Counted from the stretch's first letter, positions 46,605-54,413 are shown. The stretch: DNA of 64,000 nt from Segatella copri (GCF_015074785.1 NZ_CP042464.1:3635501-3699500), one strand, 5' to 3'. The notes: a model not told the origin generated them from the sequence alone. Translations and numbers: made by a program.

Positions 46605-47034
46605 CCTTGCCCTTGCGAGTAACCTGCCCATACTTATCTCTATAGACGGTGGTACCTGTATTACCAGAATGTTTGGTGGTGCTAGTACCTATTTTCCTGC
46701 CATACTTATCACGATAAGTGGTAGAAGTCGTTCTGGAAGAGAACAATCCATGACTTGTAGTACTGGTGCTGGTGCCCGTTTTTTGCCCATACTTATCCTT
46801 GTAAACCGTAGTAGTTTTGCCGAAAGAGTGGGTCTTACTTTCTGATGTTCCAGTAATTTGTCCATACTTGTCTTTATACACAGTTACACGCTTGCCACCT
46901 CTTACCGTAGTTTCGGCAGTACCTAGGTTCTCGCCATACTTGCCCCGGACAGTCTCTTTGACTGTCTGAGCATGAATACAGGAACTTAGTCCTGCGAACA
47001 TAAGGAATACCCAATATTTCTTCATACAATGCAT
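46531..47034 (-). CDS. secreted protein with YKDKYGQxTGTS repeats
   Basis: This protein has 167 residues (164 if the Met at 47025 is used), with a signal peptide (MKKYWVFLMFAGLSSCIHAQ). The mature part holds five copies of a 25-30-residue unit centred on (Y)(K/R)(D/G)KYG(Q/R/E)xxGT, separated by Thr/Ser-rich linkers, and a basic C-terminal tail ending NYYYGWSSSKSKGK. No known domain is recognised. The repeat and high Thr/Ser/Gly/Tyr content suggest an extended beta structure outside the cell. It is divergent from the candidate endonuclease gene; the gap holds CTGTACAG motifs. Confidence 0.7.
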   Translation of the reverse strand: MHCMKKYWVFLMFAGLSSCIHAQTVKETVRGKYGENLGTAETTVRGGKRVTVYKDKYGQITGTSESKTHSFGKTTTVYKDKYGQKTGTSTSTTSHGLFSSRTTSTTYRDKYGRKIGTSTTKHSGNTGTTVYRDKYGQVTRKGKVKGRLPNKSTNYYYGWSSSKSKGK

Positions 47035-47072
47035 TTTATTAAGTTAGCGGACAATCCTATCCGTATTTTTGT

Positions 47073-47211
47073 CTGTAAAGATACAAAAAATATAGATATG
47101 TTGAATGTTATTTTTAAGATTTCGACTATAAAAGTACAACTTTTTGTGTTTTTCTATCTGTACAGCAACAAAAAGCCTCTATGATGCCTTTCGAAAGTAT
47201 GTAGCGTACAG
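47073..47211. promoter_or_regulatory. CTGTACAG-like sites upstream of the candidate endonuclease
   Basis: A perfect CTGTACAG lies at 47158-47165. Partial copies are CTGTAAAG (47073-47080) and CGTACAG (47205-47211). The same motif is clustered at the controller gene (50180-50292), so these are candidate operators for that XRE protein. A separate promoter for the endonuclease (-33 TTTG 47247-47250, 21 bases, TACTTTG 47272-47278) lies downstream of them. Confidence 0.5.
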
Positions 47212-47309
47212 CTAAAGGCCAAAGAAAACTAAAAATGTTCCGAAAATTTGTCTGTTAGGCTAATATTCATTTACTTTGCATTTTGAATATTAACAAAATA
47301 GATAAGATT

Positions 47310-48212
47310 ATGCCGGATTTTTCAGACACAGAGCGTCGACTTATCGATTTATTGAAGGTCGGAGTGAAATTTAAATTTGATGGTGTGGAGTATACTGTTT
47401 CCCAACCATCGTGTAAACCAATTGTAGTTAAGGGTGAGTGTAAAACCGATGTTTATGTGCAGACTTCTAGTGCTAATGGGGATAGAGTTTTCAAGATTTC
47501 TGTAAAGCAGCAGAATGCTGATTTTCTTGAAAACAAGATAAGCCATGAAAGAGCAGTGGAGATTTTTGGTTCACATGCTGATGAAATTATTATGCAAGCC
47601 ACAGAAAGCATTAAAGATAACTTTTTAAAAACTCCTATCATTTATTTTGTACGCAAAGGTCGTACAGATGCAAAATCTATTACTTTGGGATGGAGATTTG
47701 AATTTGTGAATAAATCTGGAGGAAAACTTTCTTCTTCAATGCAGCTTAATACTCAACAAATAGTTGATGTCTATAGTGGTACATCTTTGCCTGATGACAA
47801 GAAAAATGCAAAAGTCAATGGGGAAAAAGTTATAGATAGCGGCATCGCAGATTTTATTTTGGTTGTTGATCAAGATAAGAATATGACTATTGAAGATTTT
47901 GAAAAAGGTCTTATGACAATTGAAAAATTTGTCGAAACAGAAAAGCCAACTATTTATTTCGTCTGCAAGGCTCTAAATTATAGAGTAGAGAAAGACAAGT
48001 GGGAAGGTAACCGATATCTGTCTGTCTATGTTGATTGGCATATTAAAAATGCCAAACTGGTGGGAGAGTTGCGTTTTGACGAACCTCTCCACCATAAAGG
48101 CAAAGAAGTTGGTAACAAAGTCCGTAATCTCTTGGCAGAACTAGGCATAAATGCTGATAGCTTTTTAAGATTGAGGGATGTTATTGATCCGTCTATTCCT
48201 GTTTTCGGATAA
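47310..48212 (+). CDS. candidate type II restriction endonuclease (PD-(D/E)XK-like)
   Basis: This 300-residue cytoplasmic protein starts at the ATG at 47310 (an upstream TTG at 47283 is less likely). It carries the pattern GECKTDVYV (Glu43, Asp47) followed 15 residues later by FKISVKQQNADFLENK (Lys66). That spacing and the KTDV...ISVK phrase are what I know from several PD-(D/E)XK type II endonucleases. The gene is much richer in A/T than its neighbours, as restriction genes often are. Two m5C methyltransferases and a controller lie 2-5 kb downstream, with an IS and a recombinase between. The family is not certain; HaeIII- or NgoBV/NlaIV-type enzymes are the ones to test. Confidence 0.6.
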   Translation: MPDFSDTERRLIDLLKVGVKFKFDGVEYTVSQPSCKPIVVKGECKTDVYVQTSSANGDRVFKISVKQQNADFLENKISHERAVEIFGSHADEIIMQATESIKDNFLKTPIIYFVRKGRTDAKSITLGWRFEFVNKSGGKLSSSMQLNTQQIVDVYSGTSLPDDKKNAKVNGEKVIDSGIADFILVVDQDKNMTIEDFEKGLMTIEKFVETEKPTIYFVCKALNYRVEKDKWEGNRYLSVYVDWHIKNAKLVGELRFDEPLHHKGKEVGNKVRNLLAELGINADSFLRLRDVIDPSIPVFG

Positions 48213-48264
48213 TAGCACAAAGCCTTGGAAGAGATATGAGTGTGTTACTATATAACAATAGTTC

Positions 48265-49573
48265 GTTAAAATTTGAGATAATGGCTAAGCAGCTTTACGT
48301 TGCCAGCCAAAGAGTTCTTTGATAGTATGACTAATTAACTTTCGGTTCGGTATTCTCCGACACTTGTTGAAAATTAATTTAGCGATGTATGTGCTTGCCA
48401 TAATCTCCTTGAAAGAAGCCATGGAATACGGCAATTCATTTTCCTTCATCATCACTTTCGCAACATTCTGTGATGCGAATGATGCATTATAGGAAAAGTC
48501 CAACTGGTTCTTGTGTCTTGCTTGGCAATGCGTAAGACCAGTATATTGCTTTGCATCGCGAAAACAAAACTCTATTTGGAATCTTGAGCGGTATGTGCGC
48601 AACACTTCCTCACCCGACATGGATGTCTTTGTTGAGAAGAAAAGCTTGTGTTTTCCGTTCGGCATAACCCAAATGACAAGGCGCACTTTCTGCTTCAATG
48701 CCTTTGAATAGGCTATGAGTGTGTAGGCTGTGCCTTCAAGTCCTTCAATATGCAACTCTGCCATACGTGTGAGGTCAAGTTTCTTGTAGTTGATTTTTCC
48801 GTCAAGTGTCTTGGGACGTCCAGGCTTATTGGAACGAGGTCCCGTATACACATAATATAGGCTCGCAGTATCCCTGAAGCGGCTGACAAGATGGAAACCG
48901 CACTCTTTGATTCCGTCCACAAACGGACGGATAGAGAAGAAAGCGTCAGCGACAACAATATCGGTGACCTTCAACAAATCCTTCTTATAACGCTTGATGA
49001 CCGCTATGTAATGTTGCACGAGAGTCATGTTACGCATTTTCAATTCTCCAGTAGATGGAGTCTGATGGGCGCGCAGCATCATGCAACTGTTGGCATGGAC
49101 ATCGACAAGTGCAAGCCCCATGATTTCAAGCCCATGCTTCATGGAACTTGCACAACCGGACCAGAAAGTACCGATATGCGGAGTCTTCTTACCCGACTTG
49201 CTGATGTAGCTCGGATCGATGGCTATAGCCAATAGACCATCCATATTCAAGTAACGTCGGCATAGGGCAAGGTTGAACTTCACCCAGTCTATGCATTTAG
49301 CACGACCACGGTTGAAGTTCGTTCTGTAGGTCTGCTCACAATGGGTGCCGTAACGCTCCATTTGAGTGAAATTTATCTTTCTTTGTATCGTCATGTACAA
49401 TAAAAGTATTTCCAAGAGTAGACTCTCGAAAGTTTTGCTTAACTTTGCAGATGAACTTTTGATAGCATCTCTGCATATTTCCGTATATTGGTTGAGTGGT
49501 TCTGATGTCATATAACTTTGAGCTTAGAGAACTATAAAGTTACTGATAATCAGCCACTTAACCAAATTTTATT
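48265..49573 (-). mobile_element. IS4-type insertion sequence
   Basis: The transposase gene is bounded by imperfect inverted repeats: GTTAAAATTTGAGATAATGG at the left (48265-48289) and its counterpart at the right (49549-49573, sharing TAAAATTTG and TGGCT). The transposase stop lies inside the left repeat. No clear target duplication is visible, so exact ends are approximate. It lies between the candidate endonuclease and the recombinase. Confidence 0.7.
48285..49511 (-). CDS. IS4-family DDE transposase
   Basis: This 408-residue transposase has catalytic acids in AIDPSYISKSG, VVADAFFS and the Y-x2-R-x3-E box YRSRFQIEFCFRDAKQ. The frame is complete and undamaged, so the element may be active. 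The N-terminal helix-turn-helix-like part (about residues 40-75) fits DNA binding. It is the only gene of the element. Confidence 0.93.
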   Translation of the reverse strand: MTSEPLNQYTEICRDAIKSSSAKLSKTFESLLLEILLLYMTIQRKINFTQMERYGTHCEQTYRTNFNRGRAKCIDWVKFNLALCRRYLNMDGLLAIAIDPSYISKSGKKTPHIGTFWSGCASSMKHGLEIMGLALVDVHANSCMMLRAHQTPSTGELKMRNMTLVQHYIAVIKRYKKDLLKVTDIVVADAFFSIRPFVDGIKECGFHLVSRFRDTASLYYVYTGPRSNKPGRPKTLDGKINYKKLDLTRMAELHIEGLEGTAYTLIAYSKALKQKVRLVIWVMPNGKHKLFFSTKTSMSGEEVLRTYRSRFQIEFCFRDAKQYTGLTHCQARHKNQLDFSYNASFASQNVAKVMMKENELPYSMASFKEIMASTYIAKLIFNKCRRIPNRKLISHTIKELFGWQRKAA

Positions 49574-49604
49574 AGTTGTATTACGTTAATTAACTCTCTC
49601 ATTT

Positions 49605-50153
49605 TCAATCGATTACATAAGAATTAACAGAGTATTGATATAAACGTAAATAGTTCATTGTAAACTCTTCTGAATCTTGGTTGAAGAATACCCCTAGAGT
49701 GCTTAGGCTTGACATACCTGCATGCTTGAGGTATTCTCTTCCAAAGGTTCTTCTCAATGTTGATGTTGTAAACAACACCTCGCCTCTTAGATAATCTTGG
49801 CTTACTTGCTTAAGTAAAACATTGATTCTTTGTATGGAGTATACACATTTCTTCTTGGAAATGAAACAGTGTTCCTCCAGAGATGGTTTACCCAACTCTT
49901 GATAGATTTTATTCACCTTTTCTTCTGTCTCATCAGAGAAATTAACCTGATAATATCTATCAGTTGATGATTCTTTGTAGAGAATTTCACCAGACATTAT
50001 ATCTTTCCAGTGTAGAGCTAGGATATCGTTAGCTCTCATCCCCGTCATAAAGCCTATTAAGACAAATAGTCCCATCTTGTAATGTTTGTCTTCTATGAGG
50101 TGTTCTATTATATTTTCTGCCTCAATCCATTCTAAGTAATCTCGTTGTTTCAT
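49605..50153 (-). CDS. core-only tyrosine recombinase
   Basis: From the Met at 50153 (MKQRDYLEWIEAENIIEHLI) it has 182 residues, only the catalytic half of a lambda-integrase-type recombinase. The first Arg is in TGMRANDILALHWKD and the second in STLRRTFGREYLK. The end LGVFFNQDSEEFTMNYL holds the probable nucleophile Tyr. The N-terminal arm-binding and core-binding domains are missing. An upstream extension to 50243 is possible but runs through the promoter. Its -7 box overlaps one of the CTGTACAG-type sites, so it should be under the same control as the XRE gene. Confidence 0.75.
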   Translation of the reverse strand: MKQRDYLEWIEAENIIEHLIEDKHYKMGLFVLIGFMTGMRANDILALHWKDIMSGEILYKESSTDRYYQVNFSDETEEKVNKIYQELGKPSLEEHCFISKKKCVYSIQRINVLLKQVSQDYLRGEVLFTTSTLRRTFGREYLKHAGMSSLSTLGVFFNQDSEEFTMNYLRLYQYSVNSYVID

Positions 50154-50179
50154 TGCGCTAAATATTTTAAATTCGTCTG

Positions 50180-50292
50180 CAAATGTACAGATAAAACTGC
50201 ACATAACCAAGAAAATAGTACAGATATATCTGTACATTAACAAAGTTTTGTATATTTATGTCTGTACAGTACCAGTTTTTTAGTTATTTTTG
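50180..50292. promoter_or_regulatory. divergent promoter/operator region of recombinase and XRE controller
   Basis: Minus strand: -7 TACATTTG (complement of 50180-50187) with a CTTG -33 about 20 bases away drives the recombinase. Plus strand: -7 TATTTTTG (50285-50292) drives the XRE gene. Three operator-like sites are present: ATGTACAG 50183-50190, overlapping the recombinase -7; the perfect palindrome GTACAGATATATCTGTAC 50218-50235; and CTGTACAG 50262-50269, at the -33 of the XRE promoter. Confidence 0.75.
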
Positions 50293-50312
50293 CAATACAA
50301 ACATTTAAAATT

Positions 50313-50516
50313 ATGAGTTTACGTATAAAAGAAGTTTTAAAAGAAAAGGGTATTTCTGTAATCCAACTTTCGGAAAAGATGGGTGTAACACGAAGTGCTT
50401 GCTATCAATACATCAATGGAAATCCTACTGCAGAATGCCTGGAAAGAATTGCTTTGGCATTAGATGTTGAGATAGGAGAATTGTTTGATATCAAAAAAGA
50501 TAAAAAGGAAAGTTAG
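50313..50516 (+). CDS. XRE/Cro-type controller protein
   Basis: This 67-residue single helix-turn-helix protein has recognition region [20 protein letters not shown]. Its size and its position two bases before a methyltransferase gene fit a restriction-modification controller (C protein), which delays endonuclease expression and limits its own. The palindromic CTGTACAG sites around its promoter are the obvious targets. The operator sequence differs from the classical C-box (GACT...AGTC). Confidence 0.85.
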   Translation: MSLRIKEVLKEKGISVIQLSEKMGVTRSACYQYINGNPTAECLERIALALDVEIGELFDIKKDKKES

Positions 50517-50518
50517 AT

Positions 50519-51532
50519 ATGAATTTGATAAGTTTATTTTCCGGGGCAGGTGGATTGGACCTCGGTTTTCATAAAGCTGGTTTTAAAACAGTTGCTGCAA
50601 ATGAGTTTGATGCCAAGATTTGCCCCACCTTCCGTGCCAACTTCCCCGATGTTCATCTCATTGAGGGAGATATCCGGAAGCTGTCGCCTTCGGATTTCCC
50701 GGATGATATTGATGGCATCATCGGTGGTCCTCCCTGCCAGTCTTGGAGCGAGGCGGGTTCGCTGAAGGGAATCAATGATGCACGAGGACAGCTCTTTTAT
50801 GATTACATCCGCATATTGAAGAATAAGCAGCCACTCTTTTTCGTAGCTGAGAATGTGTCTGGGATGCTGGCTGCCCGCAATGCTGAGGCTGTTAAGAACT
50901 TCCTGGCTCTCTTCGATGAGGCAGGATATGATGTGAATCTTCAGATGTTGAATGCCAATGATTTTGATGTTCCTGAAGACAGAGACCGAGTGTTCTATGT
51001 AGGATTCAGAAAAGATCTGGACATCAAGGAGTTTGTTTATCCTACACCGCAGAGCCATCGCCCTACGCTCCGTGAGGCAATCTGGGACTTGAAGGATTCG
51101 GCAATCCCTGCCAAGGAGAAGAATCATAGCAATGGTGATGCCTGCAAGGTGCCAAACCACGAATACTTTATAGGTGCATTCTCACCTATCTTCATGTCGA
51201 GAAACAGAGTAAGAGCATGGGATGAACCTGGATTTACGGTACAGGCTAGCGGTCGTCAGTGCCAGCTCCATCCTCAGGCGCCGAAGATGATTAAGGTAGA
51301 GAAGAATCTGCAGAAGTTTGTGCCAGGTAAGGAGCATCTCTATCGCCGTATGACGGTAAGAGAAATAGCGAGAGTGCAGACGTTCCCCGATGATTTCAAG
51401 TTTATCTATACCGATGTGAATATGGGGTATAAGATGATAGGCAATGCCGTGCCCGTGAATCTGGCTTATCACATGGCTAAGCAGATTAAGAGGACGCTTG
51501 AGTCTAGAGGCATCAGGAGCAAGAAGGCTTAA
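50519..51532 (+). CDS. DNA (cytosine-5) methyltransferase, M.HaeIII-like (probably GGCC)
   Basis: This 337-residue enzyme has all m5C motifs in order: [11 protein letters not shown] (I), PPCQSW with Cys73 (IV), ENVSGM (VI), QDR-like [13 protein letters not shown] (VIII), a short target-recognition region, [32 protein letters not shown], and [10 protein letters not shown] (X). It follows M.HaeIII closely over its whole length as I remember that sequence, including SRNRVR and [10 protein letters not shown] in the recognition part, so GGCC is the likely target. It is second in the operon XRE-MTase-MTase. Confidence 0.88.
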   Translation: MNLISLFSGAGGLDLGFHKAGFKTVAANEFDAKICPTFRANFPDVHLIEGDIRKLSPSDFPDDIDGIIGGPPCQSWSEAGSLKGINDARGQLFYDYIRILKNKQPLFFVAENVSGMLAARNAEAVKNFLALFDEAGYDVNLQMLNANDFDVPEDRDRVFYVGFRKDLDIKEFVYPTPQSHRPTLREAIWDLKDSAIPAKEKNHSNGDACKVPNHEYFIGAFSPIFMSRNRVRAWDEPGFTVQASGRQCQLHPQAPKMIKVEKNLQKFVPGKEHLYRRMTVREIARVQTFPDDFKFIYTDVNMGYKMIGNAVPVNLAYHMAKQIKRTLESRGIRSKKA

Positions 51533-51559
51533 GAAAACATTTCTATAGGAGGTAACAAT

Positions 51560-52924
51560 ATGAAAGTAGTTTCATTCTTTTCTGGGTGTGGTGGCTTGGA
51601 TTTAGGGTTTGAACAAGCTGGTTTTGAGGTTGTTTGGGCAAATGACAACGATCCTGCAGTATCAGAAACCTATCAGTTAAACCATCCTAACACATATCTT
51701 TGCAAAAAGGATATGCGTGAACTTACTATGGAAGAAATTCCTGAATGTGACGGCTTTATTGGCGGACCTCCTTGCCAGTCTTGGAGTGAGGGTGGAAAGC
51801 AGCTGGGCTTGGATGATGAACGAGGCAAGATGTTCTTGACTTACATTGATTTCATCCAATCCAAGCAGCCCAAGTTCTTTGTAATAGAAAATGTAAAAGG
51901 CATTTTGGGTGATAAGCATTTCCAGACTTTTATGAAAATGCTTGACCAGCTGAAAAATGCGGGCTATGTGGTGCATTATCAGTTGATGAATGCGATGGAT
52001 TATCATGTGCCACAGGAGAGATATCGTGTATTTGTAGTAGGTATAAGAAGGGATATTGATGTTAATTATCAATTCCCTCAACCTGATAATTCTTGTTTTA
52101 TTGCCTTACGCCAGGCTATTGGCGATATAACAGAAGAGCCAAGGAAATATACTTCTGAACGGGTGGATACAAGATATGACAAATGGTTGAATCATGATGT
52201 TTACATGGGACCGTTTGATGAACGTTTTATGGCTAGAAACCGTGTACGTGGCTGGAATGAAGTCTCCTATACAATGCAGGCAAAAGCCCGTAACTGTCCG
52301 TTGCATCCCCAAGCACCGAAAATGGTTTATGTATCTCGTGATAAGCAGATTTTCCGTCCTGGTTACGAACATTTATATCGAAGGTTTAGTGTTCGGGAAT
52401 GTGCCAGAATCCAAACCTTCCCCGATGGTTTCCGATTTATTTATCATGATGTATGCGATGGATATAAAATGGTTGGAAATGCTGTGCCGCCAAGATTAGG
52501 TAGGGCTATAGCATTATCTGTAAAAGAGGCTTTCTCACATTATAATCATGAAACGTGCTCTGTTCTTGTTGCGACCTATCGCGATGAGAAACAGCTTCGT
52601 ATGACCTTGGAAAACAAACTCTATTATGTCAGGGCCGGTATCAGAACTGGTGCCATGCAGTTTTCTCTAGGTATGAAAGCTCCTCGTTATCTCTTTCTGC
52701 ACAAGAAGGATTCATTTATCTTGTTTTTATTAAAAGAGGTAGAGCCCCGATTGGTATCTGCTTCATATCTGCAAAATTTGGGATTCAATCCCTCTGGCGA
52801 ACAATATTGGACTTTTGAGTTGCTGGATGTTGAAACTGCAGAAAGAACAGAGTATGTAAGAAAGATAGTAGCTAATCATGGTGGTATGAAAATGAAGCCG
52901 TATATTATAAGGTATCGCAAATGA
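51560..52924 (+). CDS. second DNA (cytosine-5) methyltransferase with C-terminal extension
   Basis: This 454-residue enzyme lies 27 bases after the first. Motifs I (FSGCGGLDLGF), IV (GGPPCQSW, Cys72), VI (IENVKG), VIII and X (GNAVPPRLGRA) are intact. It is clearly related to its neighbour and shares the [12 protein letters not shown] stretch of the recognition region. Residues from about 338 to 454 are an extra domain (RDEKQLRMTLENKLYYVRAG, then KDSFILFLLKEVEPRL and FELLDVETAERTEYVRKI) with no motif I recognise. The target may be a GGCC-containing or GGNNCC-type site, but this is a guess. Confidence 0.85.
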   Translation: MKVVSFFSGCGGLDLGFEQAGFEVVWANDNDPAVSETYQLNHPNTYLCKKDMRELTMEEIPECDGFIGGPPCQSWSEGGKQLGLDDERGKMFLTYIDFIQSKQPKFFVIENVKGILGDKHFQTFMKMLDQLKNAGYVVHYQLMNAMDYHVPQERYRVFVVGIRRDIDVNYQFPQPDNSCFIALRQAIGDITEEPRKYTSERVDTRYDKWLNHDVYMGPFDERFMARNRVRGWNEVSYTMQAKARNCPLHPQAPKMVYVSRDKQIFRPGYEHLYRRFSVRECARIQTFPDGFRFIYHDVCDGYKMVGNAVPPRLGRAIALSVKEAFSHYNHETCSVLVATYRDEKQLRMTLENKLYYVRAGIRTGAMQFSLGMKAPRYLFLHKKDSFILFLLKEVEPRLVSASYLQNLGFNPSGEQYWTFELLDVETAERTEYVRKIVANHGGMKMKPYIIRYRK

Positions 52925-53092
52925 AATAAGGATTGTGCATTATATCATAATCACGTTGGGTTAACAGCATGCTTTTGAGGCATAAATTGGGATTATTAAA
53001 AACAAATATATTTAAGAAATTCACTTTTTTATGTGATTTCGTTTTAAAACGAAAGAAAAAATGAGTTTTTCTTAGTATTATTTCAGAAATTC
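52925..53092. other. AT-rich intergenic stretch with an 18-base palindrome
   Basis: There is no gene in this stretch, which separates the methyltransferase operon from the promoter-hairpin unit at 53093. It contains the perfect palindrome TTTCGTTTTAAAACGAAA at 53037-53054, which may be an operator, and a nearby GAAATTCAC/GTGATTTC pair (53016-53040 region). Confidence 0.5.
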
Positions 53093-53192
53093 TTTGTAAT
53101 TCGAAAGAATTATTATACCTTTGTAATCGAAAGATAAATGAATGTCCCGCCTCTGACGAGTTTTCACTTGTTGGAGACGGGCATTTTTTTGT
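53093..53192 (+). ncRNA. short hairpin transcript with strong promoter (candidate sRNA)
   Basis: -33 TTTG (53093-53096), 19 bases and -7 TACCTTTG (53116-53123) form a consensus promoter. About 12 bases after the expected start comes a long hairpin (53143-53183). Its outer stem is CCCGCCTC/GGAGACGGG, its inner stem ACGAGT/ACTTGT, and TTTTTTT follows. The predicted RNA is about 60 bases and does not reach the next gene (53295). Confidence 0.65.
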
Positions 53193-53294
53193 CTAGTTAT
53201 CAACCAAAAACCGATCTTGCATGGGCAATTTTGGTGTAAGGCCTTATGCGAAACTAACACGCCAAAATCGGTATTTATTTAAATAAATACTAAA

Positions 53295-53735
53295 ATGAAG
53301 ATGGAAACAACAATCTTGACAGGTATCAATAACCTGAAAGCGCAGTTGGAAAAAGTAATGACCGAGGCTAGTAACTTGGAGGTGATGATAAGAGAGATAG
53401 AATCTTCTCTTTATGGTGTTGACGATGATGGGGCTTGTGGGAATGAGCCGTTGTTGCCGATGTCTCTGGACTTTCCAGAGATGAGAAACTTGCTGGATAG
53501 GCTTGCAGAAGCTGGTATCCTTGAGGCATCCTATGCCTTGAAGAACCAATCGTGGACTCAGCGTAGCGTGATTGTCGCATTCCTGTCGGGGAAGGTGCAG
53601 AGAAAGTGTATGTGGAAGCCTTTTGCTGAGTTGTGGCAGTGTGATAAAGGTGCTTTGCAGAGTGCCTATCAGAAGCACTGTGATACTAAAGCTGCTATGC
53701 TTTATTATAAGAAATTAGAGCGAATTGTAGGGTAA
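53295..53735 (+). CDS. hypothetical protein of the DUF3987 cassette
   Basis: This 146-residue protein has no signal peptide. Residues about 8-40 are a coiled coil (NNLKAQLEKVMTEASNLEVM). The second half contains aromatic-rich RKCMWKPFAELWQCDKGALQSAYQ, which looks like a small helical DNA- or protein-binding fold. I cannot name a family. It lies first in the plus-strand run leading to the DUF3987 gene. The ATG at 53295 follows an A-rich leader typical of this phylum. Confidence 0.6.
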   Translation: MKMETTILTGINNLKAQLEKVMTEASNLEVMIREIESSLYGVDDDGACGNEPLLPMSLDFPEMRNLLDRLAEAGILEASYALKNQSWTQRSVIVAFLSGKVQRKCMWKPFAELWQCDKGALQSAYQKHCDTKAAMLYYKKLERIVG

Positions 53736-53740
53736 TACCA

Positions 53741-53774
53741 GTTGGTAGCCTACCAACCGACTACCAAGTAGAAA
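53741..53774. promoter_or_regulatory. GTTGGTAG palindrome, possible operator
   Basis: GTTGGTAGCCTACCAAC (53741-53757) is a palindrome with a one-base centre, followed by a further CTACCAAG. It lies just upstream of the promoter-hairpin unit at 53789. Confidence 0.4.
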
Positions 53775-53788
53775 CCAAAAATTCGCCG

Positions 53789-53848
53789 TACATTTGCCCC
53801 CGGAATTCAGAACCGATATGGTCTGAGTTTCGGGGGCTTTTGTGTATA
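53789..53848 (+). ncRNA. second promoter-plus-hairpin unit
   Basis: The -7 TACATTTG (53789-53796) is followed within a few bases by a GC-rich hairpin, GCCCCCGGAATTCAGAACC paired with GGTCTGAGTTTCGGGGGC, and TTTT. A transcript from here would be about 45 bases unless the hairpin is read through. It could be a tiny RNA or an attenuator for the gene at 53901. The -33 box is poor. Confidence 0.45.
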
Positions 53849-53900
53849 GGCACATCAACCGTTGTGGGAGCGCCCAACTGTTTAAAAAGGAATTTATAAG

Positions 53901-54413
53901 ATGAAAGCAATGAAACCTTTTTATTTTGCTCATCCGCAGTACGGAAAACTGAGGGTGGTGGTGATTGGAGGCAAAATCTATTACTGCCTGATGGACGTGA
54001 AGAACATCTTTAAGAAGTCGGTACAGAAACTCTACGAGACGATTGCTGACTCGGAGGGGGAACTGAAAAATCTGAACATCGTGATGATGAAGAATATGAA
54101 AATCAAGTATAACCTCTTCTTCGAGAACCAGGAAATGGGGAAGGAAGAAGCGGAGGCTGAAAACGTGAATGCGGATATCAACTTCTGCGATGAACAGCTG
54201 GTGAAGGACCTCGTAGACAGGCATGTTGCTGCCGAGAAGATTGCGGCAAAATGGGTAATAGGGTTTGTCAAGAGCAGACTGAATGATGCCGAGAATGCTT
54301 CGCTCTTCGAGGCGAACGGGGTTCAGGAGATTTCTGATAACTCGCTGATTCTGCCTATCAATGTAAGCTATGGCTCAGGGTATATCATGATTAACAGTGA
54401 AGTGTTCGATTAA
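53901..54413 (+). CDS. hypothetical protein with a Bro-N-like start
   Basis: This 170-residue protein has an N-terminal 60 residues (FAHPQYGKLRVVVIGGKIYYC, LMDVKNIF) that resemble a shortened Bro-N/antirepressor domain, as in the gene at 57.6 kb. The middle is charged (EEAEAENVNADINFCDEQL), and the rest has no known match. It precedes the DUF3987 gene by 18 bases, so the two are likely cotranscribed. Confidence 0.55.
   Translation: MKAMKPFYFAHPQYGKLRVVVIGGKIYYCLMDVKNIFKKSVQKLYETIADSEGELKNLNIVMMKNMKIKYNLFFENQEMGKEEAEAENVNADINFCDEQLVKDLVDRHVAAEKIAAKWVIGFVKSRLNDAENASLFEANGVQEISDNSLILPINVSYGSGYIMINSEVFD

Noticed and set aside
46317..46631. A 104-codon minus-strand frame
   Set aside because: It overlaps the 3' end of the YKDKYG gene in another phase and the small plus-strand gene; the composition looks like a shadow.
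50154..50243. N-terminal extension of the recombinase to 50243
   Set aside because: The extension would be translated through its own -7 box and operator; it looks like a chance hydrophobic run, so the Met at 50153 was chosen.
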